NCBI GenBank assembly: GCA_029891345.1
Contig: CM056993.1
Location: 107,561,800-107,625,799, forward strand
Length of the DNA stretch: 64,000 bases
Source of the DNA: Dryococelus australis
Taxonomy: Eukaryota; Arthropoda; Insecta; Phasmatodea; Phasmatidae
Reading direction: 5' to 3'
Shown: piece after piece, positions 56,725 through 64,000 of the stretch
Layout: every line of letters starts with the position of its first letter
Position numbering within the stretch: position 1 is the stretch's first letter
Made by a program: the position numbers and the translations under genes
The notes under the pieces: model-generated
The model's input: the letters and a program-made list of their open reading frames with translations, nothing else
Databases searched by the model: none
What the model was told of the DNA's origin: nothing

Positions 56725-57070
56725 CACGGTTACTTCATACTTTTCTGAAGCCCTGCGAAAGTTCTACTTCCAGGGTATTCCTCCGCCTCGTGCAAACTAA
56801 TCTTAACTAAGTATAGTAAATTACACCAAAGGACAACACACCGAGTTCATGCGCACTAAGTTGTAATAATATTTAGCATAGGAACTATTTCTTACTAGGC
56901 GCTACCAACACACGTGTTTCCTCACTGTATTTATTGATATTTATTAGAAATTAAATACTACAATTTATAAATAAAATATAGGTGAAACTTCAATTTAGCG
57001 AAAAATTAGATACATTAAATTTAAGAAATAACTAAACGCGTCATAACTGGGGTGATTTTTCAATGGTTTG
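56725..57070 (+). repeat. Dispersed repeat family B
   Basis: Starts GGTTACTTCATACTTTTCTG, then TTCCAGGGTATTCCTCCGCC and TTTCTTACTAGGCGCTACCA. Matches 61400-61810 and, reversed, 58385-58650. Noncoding. Confidence 0.7.
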
Positions 57071-57107
57071 ATTCAAAACAGTGTGAAGAAACTGCGAATT
57101 GACTATG

Positions 57108-57534
57108 TAAAGGCTGTTCACGATAAAGTGAGCACTTCTGAAATCAACCTCAGAAAAAATCACTTTGCCTGCCCGCATATATTTTAACGGGCGCCCTAAG
57201 TGACATGCGCCCAGTAAAGTTGGTAACGATGGATGGGAAGTAGTTCCGTAACTTAACGTCGAATAAAAAGTGTTAGGTAACCATTTGTGATAATTTGCAT
57301 TATTTCTTTCGCTTTCTCTTTTTTTTCTAGATGCATTTAAGTGTAAAAATGAGCAGATTTGTAAAGTATTTACTTTTCTAATAACGCCACATTTTCACTT
57401 AACCGACGCATGAAAAAGTGACGAGGCTCATGCAAATGTTAATTTTATATAAGGCGGAAGATTACATAACGTACATACAGGTAGATCTTAAGCAGGACTT
57501 TCTAAAGTGCTCATTTTACCGCGAACAGTCTATA
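57108..57534 (-). mobile_element. Family A MITE, long subtype, inverted
   Basis: Begins TAAAGGCTGTTCACGATAAA, ends TTTTACCGCGAACAGTCTATA. It abuts a family C element on its right. Confidence 0.9.
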
Positions 57535-57537
57535 ACT

Positions 57538-57832
57538 AGAGCCCTGCGAAATTCGCATTATTATTAGGCATCGAGCTAAACTTCATTGTACTATATATAC
57601 TCGGGCTGGCGTCGTTTCTCTATTGGCTGCTGCATAAATGTGAAGTCACTCCCTTTCTGACTGAACTGCATGTGTTTGGACTAGACAAATGTGAAGTGTT
57701 TATTTATTGGCTCAAAGTTACCCAGAGCGTGTCAAACAAAGTATGGTCCAAAGACAAAGTTATTGTAAAGGTACATGTGTTTGAAGTTTAACGTGCCCCC
57801 AAATAATAACGCGAATTTTGCAGGTCTCTGCC
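57538..57832. mobile_element. Family C TIR element
   Basis: Inverted ends AGAGCCCTGCGAAATTCGCA and GCGAATTTTGCAGGTCTCT. Body GAGCGTGTCAAACAAAGTATG. It directly follows a family A MITE. Confidence 0.75.
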
Positions 57833-58384
57833 TATAACACTCTGCACTGCAGTTGAAGCGGCGCCGAACGGGCCGAAGAGTCGTCACGTAGGGGAACCTC
57901 GACGACGGGCCACCAGGGCGCTTCGTGATCGACGCGGGGTCGACAAGTGGACGCTCGAGCCGGTCAGAGGCTCTCATTGTCTCCCCCCTTCCTCTTCCCG
58001 TACCCATAGGGTCAATGGAACACACAATAGGGCACCACGCAGGTGTGCTATTGAGTTACCGCTGGCCTGGCAGTCAAGTCAGGAATGCGCGCCCATTCTA
58101 CTCCTGCTTCACGACGCAGCCTTGCTACGGTGCGTGCATTATACTGGAATTTATTTATTTTCCCCCCTCAGCACTTTGCTTGGCATTTTTACACATTTCT
58201 GTTTGGGCGTAATAAGAGTCGTTCTTAACATCCAGGCAAATACTGAACAGCTAAGTAACTATAGTCTACTCGCAAATTCTTCACACTTTTTGAATAAAAC
58301 CTTTGAAAAATCACTCTACGCGCAACATGTGTGGTTATTCTCTAAATATTCCGCGTATCAGAGGTGTTTTATGCTTCTGTTAAT
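57833..58384. other. No gene seen
   Basis: A GC-rich patch at about 57850-58010 opens frames on both strands without recognisable families. Confidence 0.4.
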
Positions 58385-58650
58385 ATAGAAGTATCTTTTT
58401 TATGGTAAGATCGAATTTTTACTTATATTTTATATGTAAAATTATAACATTTCATTTATAACTAATATGAATAAAAACAGTGAGTAAATATTTGTTTTGG
58501 TAACACCTAGTAAGAAATAGTTCTTATGGAGAATATTATCAGAACGAATGTGTCCCTTTGGTGTGATTTTCTAGACCTAATTAATCTTTGCTTCAATGAG
58601 GCGGAGGACTAATTTGGAATTAGAAAAGTTTGAGGTAACTGTAAAATGAC
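58385..58650 (-). repeat. Dispersed repeat family B, inverted
   Basis: TGGTAACACCTAGTAAGAAA and CTTCAATGAGGCGGAGGAC are the reverse of family B landmarks. It immediately precedes the 18-bp minisatellite region. Confidence 0.65.
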
Positions 58651-58797
58651 TATAATTGCATGTTTCTTAACCTTTTCAGTCACCATGTACACGTCGCAGA
58701 TGAATGATACTTATGATCGGTGTTGTACACAGCAAGGAATCATTACCCAGTCTTCCTTGTGACTGATTTGATTTTTGTATTTTTCTACACCTCTTCG

Positions 58798-59065
58798 ACA
58801 CGAGTGGTTACTTCGATATGAGTGGTTGCTTCGATATGAGTGGTTACTTCGATATGAATGGTTACTTTGATATGAGTGGTTACTCGTCGACATGAGTGGT
58901 TACTTAGACATGAGTGGTTACTTCGACATTAGTGGTCACTTTGACACGAGTGGTTACCTCGATATGAGTGGTTGCTTCTATATGAGTGGTTACTCGTCGA
59001 CATGAATGGTTACTTAGACATGAGTGGTCACTTCGACATGAGTGGTTCTTTCGACATGAGTGTTA
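58798..59065 (+). repeat. 18-bp minisatellite
   Basis: About 14 units of ATGAGTGGTTACTTCGAT with a few 21-bp variants (ACTCGTCGAC). As the period is a multiple of three, every frame encodes a six-residue repeat: minus strand SNHSYR, plus strand MSGYFD-like. It runs directly into an S1 SINE. Confidence 0.93.
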
Positions 59066-59084
59066 ATGCAAATACACGCTTGAC

Positions 59085-59340
59085 TCCCACCACGGCAATC
59101 CGTGTTCGATACCCGGTGGGTTCACTCCCGGATTTTCGCATGTGGGAATCGTGCTGGACGATACCGCTTGCCGGCGGGTTTTCTCGGGGTACTCCCGTTT
59201 CCCCCGGCCTTGCATTCCAGCGCCGCTCTATCCTAGGGTCTCATTTCATGTCATGTTCAGGGATGACTGTCACGTACGGGTCCCAGTTGGAAAGCTCGTC
59301 ACTCGGTGAGTGTTGCCTACCCTGGGTTCACTCCCAACTC
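59085..59340 (+). mobile_element. SINE family S1 with type-II tail, 5'-truncated
   Basis: Starts within the head (GACTCCCACCACGGCAATCC). Then B box, core GGCGGGTTTTCTCGGGGTAC, CATTCCAGCGCCGCTCTATC, and the type-II tail AGGGTCTCATTTCATGTCAT. It joins directly onto the 18-bp minisatellite at its left. Confidence 0.88.
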
Positions 59341-60107
59341 GAGTTTTTTTAAAATGCCAATACCAACGAGAGCGCAGCACGCTGTTCGCTCATTGTTAGA
59401 CAAACGCTAAACACAAGTACAGCGCATAGAAAAATTATATGATTAAAATACACAAACTCAGAAATTAATGTGCGAAAAATAAACGTAATTTCGACATAGA
59501 TGCCACTAAATTTTTAAACTCAGAATAATGTTTAACTTACTGCTGGATTTGCTGTTCTGGAAGTCTCTATCCCACCCCGCCCCCTTTTTTTTGTCGTTTA
59601 CATTACATTTCGCATTTCTATAGCTCCCATATGCCTTGTGTTTGGTTTTCAAGATTAATACAAAATAGTTTTCCCATAGTTTTAAACAACTTTTATAGGG
59701 TAACCCATTTCTCTATGGTTTCTCAAATGCCCTCAGAAATTTAAGTCGCCTTTAACTTTATTATTTAGCAACCCCATGTACACTATGTCTTCAGTTATAT
59801 CACAATTAACTAAAGTACAAATTGTCCATATTGAAACTTTAGCCGTTTTCCCATGACGTTCAAAATGTGTCCGCGTACATGACTTACATTGCATGCATAC
59901 ATATTCATGCATACATGCAGGCATACATTTCGTGAAAACATGTATGCATTAGGTCACTCACTACACACGTCGTATACCATGTGAACACGTGCCCAAGGAA
60001 GCACTCTAATTGAAGAGCTCCTTGGGGATAAGCAACCAGCTTAGCACCGGGGTTATGCTGTCAAGCCTCAATAATTGTATTGTATTGTATTGCATAGGAC
60101 TTTTACG
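59341..60107. other. No gene seen
   Basis: Mixed sequence with a short GCATGCATACATATTCATGC-type tract near 59892-59930. Confidence 0.45.
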
Positions 60108-60262
60108 TTCCCCGTTTTTATGCCTGAAAGCTTAGCAGGGGACGGCTCGCAGACTAACTTATAGCCTAACTTAAACTAACACCCATGCCTTACGCGGGAT
60201 TCGAACCCAGAGCCTCCCGCTCCCCAGAAGGGTGGCGCACCAACCGACTGTGCTCAAACCTC
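60108..60262 (-). mobile_element. SINE family S2, tRNA-derived
   Basis: Matches the copy at 273-415: CTAACACCCATGCCTTACG, GGGATTCGAACCCAGAGCCTC (the B box on the minus strand reads GGTTCGAATCCC-like), and GGTGGCGCACCAACCGACTG. Confidence 0.75.
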
Positions 60263-60430
60263 AAGAAATTGCTATAGATATATCACGACAGATGTCAAAG
60301 GACAACCAAAAGCAGTAAAGCTGAGGAATGTAATTTAGTTTTTATTATATATTTTTTCACTAGCGTCGTCCAGAAGGAGGAATGAGACACGAGGTCTCCA
60401 CTAGTTGCAGCGTAAAGCCTAAAATTGTTT

Positions 60431-60637
60431 GGCCTCTCATTTGGAATGTTGCCAAATAAATATAATTTATTTTAGTCTTAGACGTTAACTTCCAAGTGAT
60501 GGAATATACACTCAGTGTTTATTACTTACATGGCAATATTTACCTAAAAATGTGGTCAAAGGATAAAAATTGTTTAAAGGAAAAAAAAAAAAAAAGTAAC
60601 TAGGAACTCAAAACTGCTCATTTTACCGTGAACATCC
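60431..60637 (+). mobile_element. Family A MITE, 5'-truncated short copy
   Basis: Starts at GGCCTCTCATTTGGAATG (left terminus missing) and ends ATTTTACCGTGAACATCC. Contains TTTTAGTCTTAGACGTTAAC. Confidence 0.8.
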
Positions 60638-61399
60638 ACGTCTAAAAGTGTTTAGCATAAAATGTTTACCCTGGCAGGTGTTTTTGCCTACAACTCATGA
60701 CCCGACTAGCCTAATTTTGAAGCTAAGAAATCGGAAGCCAGTCTCTTGGTTGGAAGACAACTCCTGCGACTAGCATAACGCGTGAAAATGTCGGCTGCTG
60801 AGTTGATTTAAGTTCGCATGCTCTGAGCATGAAATGCCGTGATCATACCAATTATACACTGGGAGTGAGTAATATTCCTCCTCACTTCACATGCACCACA
60901 CGCATTCACACATACATGCCGAGTTTTCCAACTAAGTTCAAAGAAAATGTAGGTTTTATTTGTGTTCGCAAATTCGTGAATAGTAGACAATAGAATTTAA
61001 AAAAAATAATAGAAAAAACTGATTCAACAGAGAATTTTCTATCAAAATTGATCCACATTTTATTTGGTAGCTCTACTTTGCAAAACTGCCAACGATTTTG
61101 GCTATTACGTAGCAAATGTTACGCACACATAGGTATTTGAGCAAACTAAGTTTAGTTTAAATCCAAGTAATGGTTCCAGAGATACTGAATTTAAGACTAA
61201 AAACATATGGCACCCATTATTTTGGGAATAACAGACAGCCCTACAAAATTTTAGGTAACCTCCTTGATTGCGAAATGTGGTGGGAATTGGTTGAGGAATT
61301 ACTAAACTAGAATTGAGCTCAAATATTCAGATGATGTTACCTACCGTCGACTAAGAGCTTTTCATCTAATGTATTTAGTGCCTACAATAAGTATTTATA
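60638..61399. other. No gene seen
   Basis: AT-rich; short chance frames only. Confidence 0.45.
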
Positions 61400-61810
61400 T
61401 TCACGGTTACTTCATACTTTTATGAAGCCCTACTAAAGTTATACTTCCAGGATATTCCTCCGGCTCGTGCCAACTAAGCTTAACTTAGTATGACACCAGA
61501 AGCCATCGCACCGAATTCGTGCGCACTCAGTTGTCATAATATTTTACATGAGAACTGTTTCTTACTAGGCGTTACCAACACGCACTTTTTCCTGCTGTTT
61601 TTATTCATATTATTTATAAACGAAACATTATAATTTATGAATACAATATAAATAACATTTCAATGTAACCCAAAAAAATTATGTCTATGAAGAGAAATAT
61701 AAAACGCATGTAATACATGGGCTTTTAGGAAATAAGTAAACACGTCATACATGGGGAGATTTTTCACAGGTGTGATTCAAAATATTTGAAGAAACCGCGA
61801 ATAGACTATT
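61400..61810 (+). repeat. Dispersed repeat family B
   Basis: GGTTACTTCATACTTTTATG, TTCCAGGATATTCCTCCGGC and TTTCTTACTAGGCGTTACCA. Full-length relative of 56725-57070. Confidence 0.7.
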
Positions 61811-63100
61811 TTCGTCCATTACAAGGCGGCAGATGACATAAACATTGTCAATATCAACGTGAAAGCCACTATTTGGCCAGTCTGTTTACAGTAGGGTTGC
61901 GGCATAAAATATTCCCGCAGTTATTTTGAAATTTGGAATGTCAAGCTGAGAAATTGAAATTACTTATCGTGCCCTTTAATATTATATAAAATTTAAATGC
62001 TTTGTGCGTATACAACAATATAAGTGCTTGCAGAACTCAAATATTTTAAATCATTGTTTTGTTTCGCAGTAAAAACGAACCAAGTTAAACAATATTATGC
62101 AACTAATGCGAAATGGTGGACACGACAGGTAGGGCTGACGTTTTACCGCGTGTCAAGAAACATAAGCTGTGCAAATCACACAGAAAAGTACGTCGATTAT
62201 TAAATGCTTATTGTAAAGAATTATTTTCATGACGACTACGTAACTAAAATATGCGTGTTTTTATAATGTAAATGCGATATTCTGATAGCTGACTATTCAC
62301 GACGCATTTGTTAGTGGCCGTCAACACAACCAATACCTTCAAAGTATGAGGAACAGCGGAATAATACACCGTCACCTTGGAATGGATAGAATACAACGCC
62401 AGCACACCAAGTAAAGTTAACGTAAGTTACTTCACGGGTTCTTTAACTTTGTGATTTGAAGGATCCCTTTGATATGATGTATGTACATTTTGCCGGGCCC
62501 ACATCCGTCTTTCTTAGGTGGTTGTAATCTTGTTATCTTGTGTATACTTATATCTCATATCTTACTGTTAAGATTTAATATTTATATATAAACATTATTA
62601 CATATACAACTATTTTACAGAGTTTCTGAAGTCATAATGAACTGATTTTCAGTCCGCATTTTCTCATGTGAGACTAAAGAAGAATTAATAGTGAATTATT
62701 CTTTATTACTGTTACAAATTCAATATAAACAACAGTAGTTTTAAAATATTTCGTCTGAACAGTAAGTTTCAGTGAAACAAAAATAATTCTAAGGTGGAAG
62801 GGATGCTACCACTTAATAAAAGTTAAGGAAATATTTTTATTGATACAGACATATTTATTTTACACTGTGAAATTATTACAACAAAATGTGCGAAATCCAG
62901 AGTAGAATGATTTGGAGGAGTCGGACATAAAGTATTCGGGCACCGTAACCTTGTATGACCATAAACAAAAAATCCAAAAAAACTGTAGAAATTAAAAAGT
63001 ATTTAAATAAATTATTTAAAGTTGTACATGTAAGAGGTTCAGGGTTCAATGATAGGTGGATCGAGTAAGCTCCCGACACGACCGGCATTCGCCAGGTCGG
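61811..63100. other. No gene seen
   Basis: AT-rich; no repeat shared with the rest of the window was recognised. Confidence 0.45.
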
Positions 63101-63355
63101 CCAGTGTCCATCTAGTCAACCATATATGTCGATGACCTTGATCTTGACGTTCAACCTTGAACTTGTATGACATTGAAACCAAAAAATTAAACTAAAGTAA
63201 AAATTACACTGACATAACTCGACTGCACCTTGGATCCAAGAGCTTGAAGTTGTTTCAAAATGTTTTGACTTAGAGGGGATGGGGGACTGGAGAAAACCAG
63301 CCACCATGATATGACCTCACCCAACCACCATATTCAATCCAAGTGAAAGTGAAAT

Positions 63356-63374
63356 TGACCTTTGACCTTGACCC
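63356..63374 (-). promoter_or_regulatory. Possible nuclear-receptor DR1 site (AGGTCA half-sites)
   Basis: TGACCT, one base, TGACCT, then TGACCC with no gap. On the minus strand this gives AGGTCA half-sites in DR1 and DR0 spacing. Similar TGACCTTGA strings recur at about 63133-63165, so a simple sequence repeat is an equally good explanation. Confidence 0.3.
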
Positions 63375-63539
63375 CATAATCTTGTATCACCTTAAAAACA
63401 AAAATCACAAATTTTTTAAAATTATTTTTAAATTATTATGAATTTCAAAAAAATATTAAATGAAATTACTTAAATATTATTAAAAAATTATTACCAAAAA
63501 GTTTATTTAAAAAAAAATTACATTTCCGAAATTTTCCTC

Positions 63540-63745
63540 AGCACATCGTCCAGCAGATGACTGACGTTCGTCAAAGTTTCTTATTGGTTAAAAGGTTGGT
63601 TCACATTAAATCCCTCCACCAATGTTTCTCATTGGTTGATTATTTGTATTCGCTTCACCCCCTAAAAGTGTTTCTTATTGATTGATTAAATCACACTCGT
63701 TTGACTCGCCACCAATGTGGTTCACTGATTAATTAGTATACACGC
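63540..63745 (+). repeat. Diverged tandem repeat of about 54 bp with CCAAT/ATTGG boxes
   Basis: About four units contain a CCACCAATGT-like box, a TTTCTTATTGGTTGATTA-like box and a CACATTAAAT-like box. Confidence 0.55.
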
Positions 63746-63824
63746 CTAAACCTCTCTCTCATTTTCCCAGTCCATCGTATGCAGCCATCTTATTATTTCG
63801 TTTGCCATTTGTTTTAATTTTCAG

Positions 63825-64000
63825 CACATAGATGATGCTAGTGTTTTAACTATTGATTTCGACGCCAGAGGAGCTGTCGATTCAGCTACCATGTTGGGTG
63901 TTAACCTTGACCTTACCCAATTGAAATTGAACTCAGAAAATCAGGACAAATGGCAGCCCATAATTGTCAATTACCAGCTAGTCACAAGGGATCATGTCGA
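63825..64000 (+). CDS. Possible 3'-continuing exon, unrecognised, cut by the window edge
   Basis: A pyrimidine/AT tract TTTGTTTTAATTTTCAG ending at 63824 looks like a splice acceptor. From 63825 the frame HIDDASVLTIDFDARGAVDS continues without a stop for 58 codons to the window end (last residues VNYQLVTRDHV). The composition is protein-like. No family recognised. The nearby TTGACCTTGACC motifs are shared with the upstream repeat region, so it could instead be part of a dispersed repeat. Confidence 0.3.

Noticed and set aside
58972-59352. 126-codon plus frame
   Set aside because: A fusion of minisatellite and SINE translation.

Overview
The window is eukaryotic nuclear DNA, most likely from an arthropod and probably an insect. 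It is AT-rich and intron- or intergene-like. It is packed with short terminal-inverted-repeat (TIR) elements, tRNA-derived SINEs, minisatellites and microsatellites. I found no intact conventional host gene; two short open stretches (41758-41994 minus, 63825-64000 plus) are the only weak candidates for host exons. The insect assignment is an inference from the repeat types and from the kind of Polinton present, not from any marker gene.

The dominant structure is a full-length but coding-dead Polinton (Maverick) at 3753-21002, 17,250 bp. Its ends read AGTAGTA...TACTACT, it is bordered by a degraded 6-bp target-site duplication (GCCACG / GCCGTG), and it has very long TIRs of about 2 kb each. 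On the minus strand, reading leftward, lie a packaging ATPase, a fibre-like protein, a Polinton protein of the DUF8207 type and a chromodomain-bearing DDE integrase. On the plus strand, diverging from about position 9990, lie a phospholipase-A2-like protein, an adenovirus-type cysteine protease, a probable penton (minor capsid) protein, a small basic protein, the double-jelly-roll major capsid protein and a further Polinton ORF. All carry stops and/or frameshifts. No family-B DNA polymerase is visible. The roughly 5 kb where it could sit (13.5-18.9 kb) holds AT-rich DNA, a 27/30-bp reading-frame-preserving repeat, a Pro/Ser-rich ORF and two other tandem repeats.

Outside the Polinton (1-3752 and 21003-64000) I count at least 17 copies or fragments of one MITE family (family A) whose terminus reads GGCTGTTCACGGTAAAGTGA, at least eight copies of a tRNA-headed SINE (S1), two of a second SINE (S2) and one of a third (S3). 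There are also several other TIR or foldback elements, some with clear target-site duplications. None of families A, S1 or S2 is seen inside the Polinton. Together with a roughly 700-bp near-identical block in the TIR arms, this suggests a relatively recent insertion of an element whose genes may already have been dead, or later gene conversion between the arms.

All identities and copy counts are by-eye estimates. Family names given as letters (A-F, S1-S3) are local labels for this window only.
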